Of a DNA stretch of 64,000 bases, positions 43,761-55,740 are shown piece by piece. The DNA is from Chimonanthus salicifolius (taxonomy: Eukaryota > Streptophyta > Magnoliopsida > Laurales > Calycanthaceae): NCBI GenBank assembly GCA_013350335.1, contig CM023538.1, forward strand, positions 53,922,769-53,986,768, written 5' to 3'. Both the position numbers and the translations under genes were made by a program. Numbering within the stretch: the first letter of the stretch is position 1; each line of letters begins with the position of its first letter. The notes beneath the pieces are model-generated. The model did no database searches. It was not told the DNA's origin and worked only from the letters and a program-made list of their open reading frames with translations.

Positions 43761-45857
43761 CTTTCTCTTACCTGGAAGTGAACTTTTTATTAAATCTCAC
43801 TTACTTCAACTATACTTGGTACCCAACTATCTCGACAATCATTGTACTTTTAGTTGAAAAACAAATACGTGTACAAAAGTTGTGACGGAAAACTAATTAC
43901 TCGTACGAAAGTTGTGACATGTTGAGAAGGACACTTTTTTTATAGAAGTTTGGAACCATCAAGCAAAGGTGTGAGTGGAGGTCTTTCCATTGAGAAACTT
44001 CTATCTTCTTGCTAAAGGAGGCATTCCTGTAATTATTGGTCTTTTCCTTGCTCAAGTCTTTACTATTACTCACTTCTTTAAACTTGTGTAAGTTTGCTAG
44101 AGACCTGCATCCTCTGTAGTGGTTTTTATACACAAATTCAACCTCATGTAGTTATTACTACTTTTTTTCATATACATAATCTTTGGTTGAGTCATAATTT
44201 GAAATGGTGAATCATGTCCTACAAAACTAGACTGGTGCATCTTAAAGTTACCTTAATTGATCCCCTTCCCTCCCTCTACAGACACAAGATTAGAAAAAAA
44301 AAAAAAAATTCACATGATTTCATCTTGCACTGTCACCAATGATCAATATATGATTTCCAAATATTTTGCCAATCAATCATTTTTAATTCCAAATGACACG
44401 TATTATGATCTTGTCCACTGAGCTCCTCAGTTTCAATCATCTCCTCATGTCACAAAATCAACCATTTAATATTCAAATTACATTAGCAAAACATTTAGCC
44501 ATTTCTAGAAGTGAAACCAAGTACATAGAGTGCCTCTTAAATCTAAGTGTAGAAGGAAGGTTTTAAATTGGGTCAAAATATATATATGCATTTTAGGATA
44601 AAAATAAAATTTACAATTTTAGAATACAATTTTTGTTTAAATCTCGTGGACATTAGATTGACCGTTGGTCCATAATAACAACTTACAAAATCTAAATATA
44701 AAATATGAGCCCCAGATTTATAGGATAGTGGCTTCAATTGAACCTGTCTCGTTCGATGCATGACCAAAAGCCAACCCGTATTACCCCCACCAAAAAGCTG
44801 GTTTACTAAATGACCCATTTTATAAAGTAAACTTCAATCTTAATTTTATGTCTAATACCATTACCATGTCAAACTTGCAAATCTTATTATAAATCAAGCT
44901 TCTTCATTTTTTATGTTCCTTATCTCATAACTAGTATTTTTGTTGCCCTTAACTTTAGGTTTTGGAGAGAAAAAATATTAAATAAAGCAAGTATGACAAG
45001 TATATCTCAACTAAGACTTTTTTCTCAATTGTATAATGCAATACAATCAAGAGAAAGGCCACATTTGATCTCACCTAGGGTCCCTTTACTGTCCAACCCT
45101 TTACCAATTTACATCAAGAATCAAATAATTAAAGGTAGCAGCCCACCCATAAAATTAAATTAAATTCTTGCATCAGCAGAATGAGAGAGTGATATCATGT
45201 ATTTGGGCACAAAAAGGACTTCTCACCTAACACCAACCACCACACACCCCTCAATTGAATTGAGCCACTGTTTCCTGTATCATCAAACCCATTGAGTTGT
45301 AATCATCACAATTGGTCATTGACTTGAAAGAGAGAACAAAATGAATGGCAAACTAATGAGTAGAAGATTCTAGTCTTGGGGGAACAATGAGTTTATCAAT
45401 ACAATTATACTTTGTAAAAATTAAAAAAATCAGATCATGTGAGTTGACTCAGTAAAATTCAATAAACAAATCTGTTTTATATTTTGTTAAGTTTATAAAA
45501 TAAATGACTATAAGTTCGCATCAATCGATGACAAACTAAAGAAACTCATTTGAAATGTTTTGGGCATATAAATATAAGGCTAAAGACAATCCTTGAGAGG
45601 TTTAGAAACAATAAACATTAAGAAAAGTAGAACACTTAAAAATTTAGAAGGAAAGAAATAAAAAAAAGAAAAGATATGATAGATAATGGAATGACACGTC
45701 ACACTCAAAAGTGAACCTTAAATAAATGAAATTTTGACATTTAGTTATGACGATGACATGTTGACCGGTACGACTTCAAAGGCACATGAAATTCATTCTA
45801 AATTAGAAGGCAAGGATATAAATAATAGATGAATGGACTAAACTTATAAAATTAAAT
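43761..45857. other. Gene-free AT-rich stretch
   Basis: About 2.1 kb without a convincing frame, RNA gene or repeat ends. Confidence 0.4.
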
Positions 45858-46440
45858 GACGGCCCATCCTAACATAGATGTTTTTTGTTAGGAGACACGA
45901 GTTTTAAAAAACTTAAGTGAAAACTCCACTTTACCCTTTACCCTTCCTAACCTTTTAAAGAACGAAATTATAGGTGCACCGCTCAGAATTATAGGTAAAC
46001 TGCTCATAGGTACAACGCTCATAATTATAGGTGCACCGCTATGGATGGGTTCTGCACGCCAAAGTTATAGTTAATTTTGAAATTATAAGTGCACCGCTCA
46101 GAATTATAGGTACAACGCTCATAATTATAAGTGCACCGCTATGGATAGATTCTGCACTCTGAATTATAGGTACACTACTCATAATTATAGGTACACCGCT
46201 CATAATTATAGATGCACCACTGTGTTCTACACTTCAAAGTTATAATTAATTTCAAAATGATAGGTGCACCACTCATAATTATATGTGCATTGCCCATAAT
46301 TACAGGTAAACCGTTCATACTTATAGGTGCACCGCTGTACTCTACTTAAGATTTGCATACGGAAAGGCGGGGGTAAAGTGAGAATTTCACTTCATCCCGT
46401 ATTTTCTAAGAAAAAAATACCCGTATTAGGATGGACGGCC
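45858..46440. mobile_element. Long-TIR MITE with internal minisatellite (583 bp)
   Basis: Inverted ends GACGGCCCATCCTAACA...CACTTTACCC and GGCCGTCCATCCTAATA...CACTTTACCCCC extend about 80-90 bp. AATTAAAT occurs at 45850-45857 and 46441-46448 (8-bp duplication). The centre is a tandem array. Long TIRs point to a Mutator-derived element; an 8-bp duplication would also fit hAT. Confidence 0.75.
45965..46335 (+). repeat. Minisatellite: ATAATTATAGGTGCACCGCTC-type units
   Basis: Roughly 19-20-bp units built from AATTATAGGTGCACCGCTC recur more than ten times with variants (GGTAAACTGCTC, GGTACAACGCTC). Longer units with TATGGAT...TTCTGCAC are interspersed twice. Contained in the MITE. Confidence 0.85.
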
Positions 46441-47110
46441 AATTAAATTAAAAACATAAAATTAAACTTACACTCATTTCTAGTATCCAATTGGAATTTG
46501 AGTTCCATCCCATTAGAGATTGTCTGGTGACCTAGAAAATGTCATAATCGTCAGTCAATAATCAATAGTCAATATTGGCGTCATTGACTAAGCGTATGAA
46601 GAAAATATTATAATCACAAGGCAATATCTTTGAAGGGACCCACACATGCTTTATGAAGATATGCTAAATGCACACGAGACCACCTTATCACAGTCCACTA
46701 ATAACATTTCTCACAATTTTTTCATGAATATTGATTTCCTTAATTTTTTTATAAAAAAGTAAGATTCATAGAATTTATTTTTCTTTAGTTATTGGTTTAT
46801 ATTGTTTTGTGCAATAAAAAAGTTCTTAACAGTGAATCATCAATGATTTTTTTTTTCTATTATTCAGTGGGTGAGACAACGATTTAACTTAATCGCATTT
46901 GGTTTTAGATAATAATAGCAATGACGGTGTGATTAAAGTAATAATAGTAATAACACATAATAATAAAACATATATACATTATATAGTTACTATAATTATT
47001 TAAAAAATATTAATATTATATAATAAGGTGTAATAGGGTCAGATTATGGCCTAAGTCACTTCAATAGTTCAATCTAATCCAAAAATTCATAAGTTAGGTC
47101 AAGTTAGGTA
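46441..47110. other. No gene recognised
   Basis: AT-rich; nothing supported. Confidence 0.35.
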
Positions 47111-47137
47111 TCACGGGTTGAAGAAGTGCTTAAGCAT

Positions 47138-47180
47138 GGGATATGGGATATGGGATATGGGATATGGGATATGGGATATG
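47138..47180 (+). repeat. GGGATAT heptamer tandem repeat (about 6 copies)
   Basis: Perfect 7-bp repetition of GGGATAT, followed to 47412 by loosely repeated TTGGATCATGGGTC-like phrases. Confidence 0.9.
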
Positions 47181-47352
47181 TTGGATCATGAGTCAAGTGA
47201 TAGATAATAGATATCATAGTTAGTTAAGTTGGATCATGGGTCAGATCGGATCATGGGTTGGGTTTTGTTGGCTATGGATCATGAGTTGAGTTGGTTAAGT
47301 CATGAATTGGATAATGGATCAAATTGATGGGTCATAGATCATGGATTGGGTA

Positions 47353-47412
47353 ACGGGTCGTGATCAGGTTGGATATTGGGTCACGGGTCATGATCAGGTT
47401 GGATATTGGGTC
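47353..47412 (+). repeat. 30-bp tandem duplication
   Basis: Two 30-bp units (47353-47382, 47383-47412) beginning ACGGGTC and ending TATTGGGTC, differing at one base. Confidence 0.9.
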
Positions 47413-47424
47413 ACGGGTTACGCT

Positions 47425-47687
47425 ATGTATATATTTGAAATATAAATATTTATTACCATTTCTATCACATATCTTTCACTGTTTTGATATATTATTCAGA
47501 GTTTAAATGTTGTTTTTAATATTTATATTAATGTTATTGGTAAAAGATACTTACTTAATTTTATATGTAATATTTATATTATATTACTACTTGATCGGCT
47601 TTGACCGGCTTTGACAGCAGTCAAACCCGATTGAATTCGGACCTCCTTGAAGACGGTTCGTTAAACGGTCCGGTTCTGATAACATTG
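47425..47687 (-). mobile_element. CAATGTT-family MITE, reverse copy (left end unclear)
   Basis: On the - strand it starts CAATGTTATCAGAACCGGACC at 47687 and runs in parallel with 49541-49803. The part beginning at GTCAAAGCCGGTCAA is nearly identical for about 170 bp. The far terminus seems replaced by the GGGATAT/GGATCATGGGTC repeat region. Confidence 0.75.
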
Positions 47688-48330
47688 GAAATTTCCATTC
47701 TCTTTCTCTGGTGCTTTTATTTTTCAAAAGTCCAATTCAACTTCCTCAATAACATTTAAAATCAAAAGTAATATTTAAATGAATATTGACCTTAATATAA
47801 TTAAATATGATATAAATACAATTAAATAAATAAAGTGAATAAATTTTCTCGCCAATCAAATTATCTTATCATATGATTTAAAAAAAATTTAATCATTCAT
47901 TTATATTCATTAAAATTTAAACAATAACTAGCAATAAAATTTTGCACATTTTATATTTATATAATCATCTAATCAATGCACTATGCACATAATTATATAA
48001 ACTTAATAGTGAGTCTCTTTAGAGAGCCTCTTGTAAAACTTAGAAACCAAGTTGGAAATAATCCTCTCCATCATACTTACAGGTTCCCGACCCAACCCTC
48101 TTGATTCTCTACTTGTCAGAGTGATAGACAATAAATAAGGTTTGATTTAGTTCATTCAGTGCCGGCTCTGAGATGCCCTAAATTTTAAGAGCCCTAAGTG
48201 ACATTATAAAATGGGACTCTACTGCAATTAGTATCCCTTTTTTTTGGGCGATCTGACATACATTGAAATTTTGGAGGGCCTAGGCAGTGGCCTACCATTA
48301 TAAGTGATGAGTTGTTTTTTTTCCGAAGAA
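47688..48330. other. No gene; hAT-like fragment at about 48154-48300
   Basis: CAGTGCCGGCTCTGAGATGCCC and GGAGGGCCTAGGCAGTGGCC resemble the CAGNGCCGG-type ends of hAT-related MITEs, with no matching opposite end. The remainder is AT-rich. Confidence 0.35.
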
Positions 48331-48502
48331 CAAGGTATAGAAGCAGGTTAGAGTACTTGATTGATCTTTGAGACATATGCAAATCTCCTCATCCACACAC
48401 ACTGGATAAAATTATAGGAAGTAGCCCTTTTGTGTTGAGAATAACTTGAACTCAAGACCTCCCACAATGAATTCTTAATTGTCAAGCCAACCCTCACGAA
48501 TC
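48331..48502 (-). mobile_element. SINE family B copy
   Basis: On +: AAGGTATAGAAGCAGGTTAGAG, TTGATTGATCTTTGAGACAT, CACACACACTGGATAAAAT, GTAGCCCTTTTGTGTTGAG, AATTCTTAATTGTCAAGCC. Confidence 0.7.
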
Positions 48503-48745
48503 AAGTAATGGGTTTTTAATTCGATCTAAATCAATTTGATCTAAATTTTTATTACTAAATTTATTTAACATGATTCAAATTAATCTGACTGGGTCTAAAT
48601 TTTTACTTAGAAATTGAAAAATAAAGATATTAAAATTATTTTAGTTAACATAGAATGATAAAAAATACTTATCTTTTATATGGCCATTAGGTTAGATGAA
48701 TTGAAGTACATATTAGAGATTAGGTAAGGTATACTGGCTAAAATC

Positions 48746-48908
48746 AGGGGTAATTCAACTGGTTGTCTCCTGTCTTAGGAAGTGGGAGGTTGTAGGTTTG
48801 AATCCCCATAGCCTAACCTTGGTCTATCCTAGGAGTAGTGGGCTCACCCGTGAGGATTTTACGTTGGGTATCCCGCGGTTTTTCACACGTAAATTCAAAA
48901 AAAAAAAA
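48746..48908 (+). mobile_element. SINE family A copy
   Basis: GGGGTAATTCAACTGGTTG (A box), AGGTTTGAATCCCC (B box), GAGTAGTGGGCTCACCC, GAGGATTTTACGTTGGGTA, TTTTCACACGTAAATTC and an A-run. Confidence 0.8.
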
Positions 48909-49540
48909 TCATAGGTTAGAATTAAAATTTTAAATATTACTTTATTAAAAAATTAAATATTGCTTATAGTTAAAGGTCAAATTGGGTTCGAGCAAGACAC
49001 TCCATTTAAGTATGACTAAAATTTATTTAAAGTCTGATCAAATTAATTAACAGATTTTTTTGAACTAAATATGACTTGATTTGAGATTTTTCAAATGGAT
49101 CAGGTCAGAAATTTTGTATTTGACACTTGAACTAAGTTTTAATTTTTAGTTATTTTTTTTAATTGAATAAGAGTCAAGATATATAAATTTAAAAGGTCTC
49201 AAATATATTTTAATTGAATTTTTTTGTTTAAACTTGGACCTATATCAACTGAAACTTTTTTTCTTTAGAATCAGAAAAATTCTTCCAAACAAAATTTATA
49301 AGATTTCAGTCCTCTCTATTTATTTATTTTACAAATTCTGCTGCTAGAGACTGGAGATTGGAAAAAAAAATTAAACATGAGATGACGAAAATGTCCACCG
49401 AGCACAAGGCAAATATTTTTCGGATATAATGACGAAAATGCCATATGTACTGTACTTTTACGCCTTAGGTGGCGCGGATTCTTCACTCGTTTGTGGCCTG
49501 TGTGGGTTGTGAGGTACATGGGTCATGAGGTAGCGTAAAC
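48909..49540. other. No gene recognised
   Basis: AT-rich; nothing supported. Confidence 0.35.
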
Positions 49541-50022
49541 CAATGTTATCAGAACCGGACCATCTAAAGAACCATTTTCGAGGAGGTTTGGGTTCAACCG
49601 CGGTCAAAACCGGTAAAAGTCGGTCAAAGCCGGTCAAGTAGTAATATAATATAAATATTACATATAAAATTAAGTAAGCTATCTTTTACCAATAACATTA
49701 ATATAAATATTAAAAATAACATTTAAACTCTGAATAATATATCAAAACGGTGAAAGATATGTGATAGAAATGGCAATAAATATTTATATTTCGAATATAT
49801 ACAGTTTCTAATTTAATTTTGAAAGGAAAAAAAATTTAAAAAAAATAAAAAAATAAAAAAATTCAAAATTTGTGAGCCGCGGTCCGCGGATCACGGTTTG
49901 TGGTTAAAAACCGCAGAAAACCGCGGTTTTACCGGTTTTCTGCTGTTTTGACCCACTGCTGGTTCTGAACCAAAACTGAACATCGGGTTCAACCGCGGTT
50001 CGGTCCAATTTTGATAACACTC
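49541..50022 (+). mobile_element. CAATGTT-family MITE, complete
   Basis: Ends CAATGTTATCAGAACCGG and, inverted, GAGTGTTATCAAAATTGG. Rich in CCGCGGTTTT and GGTCAAAGCCGG motifs near the ends, AT-rich in the middle. No matching target duplication. It is inverted relative to 47425-47687, 1.85 kb away. Confidence 0.7.
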
Positions 50023-50897
50023 ATGGTTAGTCCATAAATAGAGTCATAGGCTTTGAAATCCATAAACTGTGAAAATCGATTTCTGATAGCTTCCTCTTAA
50101 AAATTCATTTTACATATTTCTTGTAACAAAATGATCGAGTTGTAGAAATCATTTTTCATAAAAATAGTTCACAAGGAACAATAAAAGGCATTTTCAACGT
50201 AAAAATTATTTTCCATTAACAGAAAAATATTGTGCACAAGATGCAAATTGATGAAAATGTGAAATCGATCCACCGATAGGGTCAATTGCTTGGCCAAAAT
50301 TTAATATCAAGAGTCAAGACATCGTAATGCCATCAAATGCAAGGCATCTAAAAAAATACTTTAATTCCTAAGAGTGTGATATATCAATATTTCACAAGAA
50401 TTATGTAAAATGATATTTTGAATTTAAGATGGAAGAGACCTCCATGACAAGGCAAAGGCCAATCGGCTTCAATGGAGACTTTAAATAATTCAAAACATGT
50501 TTCTTGTTGATATTACAAGCACTTTATTAGAATATTAATGATTCAAACCATATTTCTTGTTGGTATTATAAGAATTTTATTAGAATATGATAATAGCAAT
50601 TAGTATAGTCTTGGTTATAGGCCGGCCGGCTGGCTATATGGAGAGAGAAAAAGATGAAGTAACAAAAGCAAAGTGGCGTACTATCTCTTAACTCCATCCT
50701 CATTGGCAATGGTTCTCTTGTCCACTTGTTTAACGTCTTCAATTTGCTTTTCTCTTTGTGAAAGCCAAAGGCAAGAAGGATTCTCCACAATGCAAGATAT
50801 CATTTGGATAAACTTACATCCAACCTTTAATCAAGTTATTAATGCTAATCAATCATATAAGATACTTATGCAATAAAATGTAATCTAACTTCGAATG
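50023..50897. other. No gene recognised
   Basis: GGCCGGCCGGC palindrome near 50622; two short frames on opposite strands at 50566-50876 show no domain. Confidence 0.35.
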
Positions 50898-51051
50898 GAG
50901 TAACTCAACTGGAAGACACTTTGGCTCAAGAACCAGAGGTTCTAGGTTTGAGTCCCATAGTCACTCGATGCCCATGGCTTGCGAGGAACTGCGTGCATCC
51001 TAAGTTATACCCTCATACTCGGTAAGAGATGAGGGTCCTAGGTTTCTTCAT
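50898..51051 (+). mobile_element. tRNA-derived SINE-like element (family D)
   Basis: GGAGTAACTCAACTGGAAGAC (A-box-like) and AGGTTTGAGTCCCATAG (B-box-like), about 40 bp apart, with a body unlike the other families. No A-run or target duplication seen. Confidence 0.5.
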
Positions 51052-51059
51052 CATAAAAG

Positions 51060-51439
51060 TGGGCTGAAATCGAGTCGAGCCGGGTCAAGTTTCTTAAAAC
51101 CTAACCCGACCCGAGTCAATATTTATGAAACCCGATCGGACCCGACCCAAGCTATTGACCCGAAATTCTTGACTCACCCCGACCAGAATTCTAACCCGAA
51201 TTTTGACCTGACCTACATTCTGAACCTATTTTAGCCTAATTTTAGACAGGTTGGGTTGAGTCGGGTCCGGTCAGGTTAACTTGAAAATTCTTTGACCCTA
51301 TCTGACCCGAATTCCATGCGGGTTTTTGTCTTCTCAACCCGACTTGACCCTCTAACCCGACTCGCATGACTCAACCTGCATGATTTCTAATGTCGGATCA
51401 TGCAGGTCAAGTCAAAACCCAACCCGAGTTTCACCCCTA
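51060..51439. mobile_element. hAT-like MITE
   Basis: Ends TGGGCTGAAATCGAGTCG and, inverted, TAGGGGTGAAACTCGGG. The interior is a dense series of CCCGACCCGA motifs. CATAAAAG lies at 51052-51059 and GATAAAAG at 51445-51452, which would be an 8-bp duplication if five extra bases follow the right end. Confidence 0.6.
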
Positions 51440-51716
51440 CTAGTGATAAAAGTATGTATCTTTATGGAAGCCTATCAATGATTGAACATGTGTCTCTTGA
51501 AAGATCTATATTTAAAGAGGGATGATCGATAATTAATTCATTCAAATCAGTTAAACATATTCTTAAAGATAAAAAGATTGAAAACTAAAAAAATAATTTA
51601 AAATGATTAAGATCTGAACGATCTAATTAAAATATTTTTTATAATACTTATAGTTAAATATATATACCTTTTCGATAGACATATCATTTGAAGTATATGA
51701 GACTCCATTAAATATA

Positions 51717-51907
51717 CTCTCTCCGTCCCATTTTATTTGTCTCATTTGAAATATTTGTGTTCTTTAAGGAACTTCCTGTATAAGGCTAGCACTTCATGTG
51801 ATCTCAATCTTTTTCAACACACTTTATACTAATCCAATATAAATGAGACAACTATTTTTGAATAATTTTAAAATTAATATAGGACAACTAATTTAGCACA
51901 GAGGGAG
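51717..51907. mobile_element. Stowaway-like MITE (191 bp)
   Basis: CTCTCTCCGTCCCATTTTAT left end and inverted CTCCCTCTGTGCTAAATTAG right end. TA precedes it; CA follows, a likely mutated TA. Confidence 0.7.
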
Positions 51908-52121
51908 CACAAGATAAAGGATAGTATAAGTGATTATATAACAATAATCATATCCAAACAAAGTTCGTGCCTAAAATATATCAACGGCAATACTACCAAA
52001 CAGGTCAGGTCCATCTTCATGTAGACATTCACCTTTTGCATGCATGTACCAATCCATACTACTAAAAAACAAAGCATTAGTAAATGGATAATCCCTATTA
52101 CCAAAAATAATAATAATAATA

Positions 52122-52537
52122 CTCCCTCCATTTTAAAATATTTGTCCTATTTTAAAACTTTTTATTTATTAAGGATCGTTTTTATGCGAAGCGCTCTAAA
52201 AGTCTATTAATAAATTCTCTGAGTCAATACAAACCTAATAAAAAAAGAGGTCCGGGCAATATTTCGTTTTGTAGTTACTGCTCAATAACATTTTCCTAAC
52301 TATGCAGCACTATATGATTGAGATAATGAGAATTGGAGGTGGAAATAATTACATAATGCTACATTTAAGCAAGTCAAAGTTTACAAAAGAAGGTCATCTT
52401 CTCATCACGTTAAAAGATGATTTGGAGCTCATCAAATAGGTTAAAGCTTTGATTTAATTTGAAAATAAAGGAATATGACAAGTAATTTGAGACAATTTTG
52501 AAATGCACATAAGACAAGTATTTTGGGACAAAGGGAG
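52122..52537. mobile_element. Stowaway-like MITE, long (416 bp)
   Basis: CTCCCTCCATTTTAAAATATT left end, inverted CTCCCTTTGTCCCAAAATAC right end, TA at 52120-52121 and 52538-52539. Longer than usual for the group, so it may hold unrelated sequence. Confidence 0.65.
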
Positions 52538-52560
52538 TAATAGTAGTAGTAATTCGGATT

Positions 52561-52700
52561 TGAGTTAGAATGATTGTCCGGAACGTGTCTCAGGAAACAG
52601 GAGATTTGACTTCGAGTTACTCTCCATAAAATTAACTGGTGTGTGTGGGTAGAGAGACTTATTCATACTAAAAAATTAACGAATTCTCTAATAGACGAGG
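52561..52700 (+). mobile_element. SINE family B copy
   Basis: TGAGTTAGAATGATTGTCCG head, GACTTCGAGTTACTCTCC (B box), AACTGGTGTGTGTGGGTAG, GAGACTTATTCATACT, then a degraded end. Confidence 0.65.
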
Positions 52701-53403
52701 ATACTTTGGCAAAAAAATAATAATAGTAATAATAAATAGTCACGTATATAACATGATCCTAATCAACGGCCTGTATATAATGAGGAAAAGTGGATGATAT
52801 CGAGTGAAACCTAATTTCTACTCTCTATCAAACACATTTTTGCCTCATGTTCGTAGTCAAGACAAGTGGCCTTCTCATGAAATAGTTATACATCCATGAA
52901 ATTATTTCTTTTTATATCATTCTAATCACATTGTAAGGTATAATTAGTTGACATTTTAAACGTTAAAAAGATCTTTCAATTGAGAGAATTTCAAGACAAT
53001 TAAAACACAATTCATTGTTTGCATTTGTGTTGCTCATTATTTTGACAATGTGAAAAATAATGTATAAAGATAAAATGCAAATATATAAAATGTACATAAT
53101 GCAAATCAATATGTAAAAGAAAAATGCAAAATGATAATATGAAATCTTTTAATTGGTTATTCCATTAATCTACAAATTAGTGCGAAGAAAACCCTCCATA
53201 TTTATTTATTCAAAATTGAAATTCTAATTTCAAAATATGTAGCCTGAATTGATCAAGTCATATTTTAGAACTCTCAAAATTTGACTATTTTAAATTATTT
53301 TTAATCTCTAAATTTTATAGTTTTTAATCATTTTCTATGTATTTCACTAAAATATTATAATTCATTAAAAATATTCAATAATCCCACTAGATATAAAAAA
53401 CAA
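52701..53403. other. No gene recognised
   Basis: AT-rich; nothing supported. Confidence 0.35.
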
Positions 53404-53690
53404 ACAAGCAGCCCAAGAAAGTTAGATGCCCAGATGCCCTTTTATCCACGCCTGACTGTACTTAGAACATGGACTGTTTCACTCTCCATTTTCTCTCCCA
53501 ACTTCAATGTGAAACGAAGATATGGTAATCCACTGGACCACCTCAACTGGAAATCCACCACAATCTCGACCTTAGTAAGGGCCTTAGGCCTTATGTTGAG
53601 ATGATATGACCCAATACACATACCCCAGAGGCCATAAGCCCAAAAAGAATGTGGATTGAGCTCAAAACCGGTGACTAGGGATGTCGATAG
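53404..53690 (-). repeat. Unassigned GC-richer segment, possibly retroelement-derived
   Basis: On the - strand it reads GGTTTTGAGCTCAATCC, TATGGCCTCTGGGGTATG and GGCCTAAGGCCCTTAC, phrases reminiscent of plant LTR sequence. The open frame 53759-53442 (105 codons) spans this segment and part of a SINE and is not convincing as a gene. Confidence 0.25.
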
Positions 53691-53707
53691 ATGATTTTTT
53701 TTATAAT

Positions 53708-53876
53708 CACAGGATTCACGTCTTTTAGAAAATTCGATTAATGCTCGAGACATGTTCATGCCTTTTTACCCACACACCGGATAATACTATGAAGAGTGAT
53801 CCTTTGAGATGGAGTTAGAATCGAACAAAGAACTCTCGTTTCGTGAGACAGATTCTTAGTCATCATTCCAACCCTT
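53708..53876 (-). mobile_element. SINE family B copy
   Basis: On +: ACAGGATTCACGTCTTTTAG, TCGATTAATGCTCGAGACAT, CACACACCGGATAATAC, GAGTGATCCTTTGAGATGG, AGAATCGAAC (B-box complement), GACAGATTCTTAGTCATC. Confidence 0.75.
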
Positions 53877-54871
53877 TTAGATTTTAAAGATGTCAAAAGA
53901 TTGAGCTCCAATCGAAATTATAGTAGCTAAACTCTAACCAAAATTTGACTTTGAATTCAAATGAAAATATGGGTCTTGCTAGTTGGACTTGGTCTAGTAG
54001 TATCCGCTTCAAATCAAGACAAATATTTAATATTAATTAAATATTACATTTACATTTAAAATATATTAATTTTATGCATGAAGTATGTGGCATACGTAGT
54101 TTACATATAATATGCATTTAAGACAAATATTTGATAGTATTAAATATATTTTACAGGTTCTAGAGTATAGACTAAGACCTAAACTTGTTTGTACTTCGAC
54201 CTAGACAAGTTTCACAGACAGATCTAAAATATACACTCAGACCCTATTTTTGGGTCAGGTTATTTGAGCGCTTTTGCTTTCTAGCCCCCAATCCCTAGTC
54301 CTAACTTTTCCCTATTTCTCTTATAAAAGTCATCAAACATTATTTTTTAATTAATATAGAGTCCACGTTTGCATTTTATTTTACCATGTTTATAAGATTT
54401 TTCTTGTGAAAAATCAAATAAATAAAGAGTAGGATTTTTTCCTTTTAATTGTTCATTAGAATGTAATAATTGTGCGATTAGGGTTTTTCTTATTGGTCAA
54501 ATTCTTAAGAGGCTGTGGCCCATAGAAAATGACCCATTAGGTCTATTTATGATTTTAATATAGAAATGTCGTTGGTAGTCTTATGGTACGCAAACTTCAC
54601 ATGCCTCAACTGCCCCACCAGCTATTGGCCAACATAAGCGACAAGAGGTAGGACTACTACAATTCCATGTTTTAGTCCTGCACAAACCAAAACTTTGTGG
54701 ACCAATCTAAAACGTCCAAATCATAGGACCAATCATGGATAGAAAATGTATAAAAATCATTTGTAACAAGTGAGTGGAAATGGTAAACAAGGGTATTAAA
54801 AAAAACCAAAATAAATGATAAAAAAAGGCAACAGTAACAAATTATTCGCAAATGAGAATATTGAGATTTAC
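53877..54871. other. No gene recognised
   Basis: AT-rich; nothing supported. Confidence 0.35.
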
Positions 54872-54884
54872 AAAAGCCACATTT

Positions 54885-55050
54885 TTTAAAAAATTATATG
54901 TAGAAAACAATTGAAAATCCAACGTAAAATCTCTACGGGTGATACCCACTGCCCTTAAAGTACACCAAGTTTGATTATGGAAGTTCGAACCTAACACTTC
55001 TTGCTTTTTGAGACAAGAAGTTAAGCAGTTGAACTACACTCATGTGAGCT
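54885..55050 (-). mobile_element. SINE family A copy with 13-bp target duplication
   Basis: On the - strand: CACATGAGTGTAGTTCAACTG, AGGTTCGAACTTCC (B box), GGGCAGTGGGTATCACCC, ATTTTACGTTGGATTTTC. AAAAGCCACATTT flanks it at 54872-54884 and 55051-55063. Confidence 0.85.
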
Positions 55051-55063
55051 AAAAGCCACATTT

Positions 55064-55740
55064 GATTTTCGGTAACTCAAAAAAAATAAAATAAGGCAAA
55101 GAATCAATATTAAATATTATTATCGACTATTAATTTCTACAATATGTGAGTTTTATTTTTGTTTTAAAGATAAGTGAAGGTTCATTTTCACACCAAGAAC
55201 ATTATCTATTCTAAAATGTGAAGGATATTCATACATCTTTAGTCTCAATCCTTCACGATTTTAATAATATGTGACCTACTTTCCTTCTTAATGAAGAATG
55301 ACAAATGTTGCCCAACATGCCTTCAATATTGTCTACTCTAAAGTAGCATTTCGACAAAATGAACCGAAATTGTGGGCCACCATTTAGACATCTTTGATTT
55401 AATAGGTTGGAAAAAGTCCACAAGACTCGGTAAAAATAGATTTGTTGGGTTTGATTAAAGAGAACCATACTAATAGTTCTGTCGTAAAGTTTTACCTCTA
55501 TTTGATGATTCTATCCATTGATTTAAAATTAAAAATATCAATGAATCATACTCATCAAAATTTAAAAACCGAGATTATATGTCTTGGGTTCATCAATTAT
55601 AAAACTTTATATACTTCATAGAATGTAATCACTTATAAAATTAATCAAAATTTGTAAGACATACGATTGCTCTAATGATATGTCTCGTTGGTGTGCTTTA
55701 CTAGTATGTCTCACTAGCCTAACTTATCAACATCTCGTGA
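55064..55740. other. No gene recognised
   Basis: AT-rich; nothing supported. Confidence 0.35.

Noticed and set aside
45965..46335. CRISPR-like array
   Set aside because: Units of about 19 bp are contiguous with no unique spacers, lie in a plant MITE and vary like a minisatellite.
53442..53759. 105-codon - strand frame as a gene
   Set aside because: Its first part lies inside a family B SINE, and the rest has no recognisable domain.
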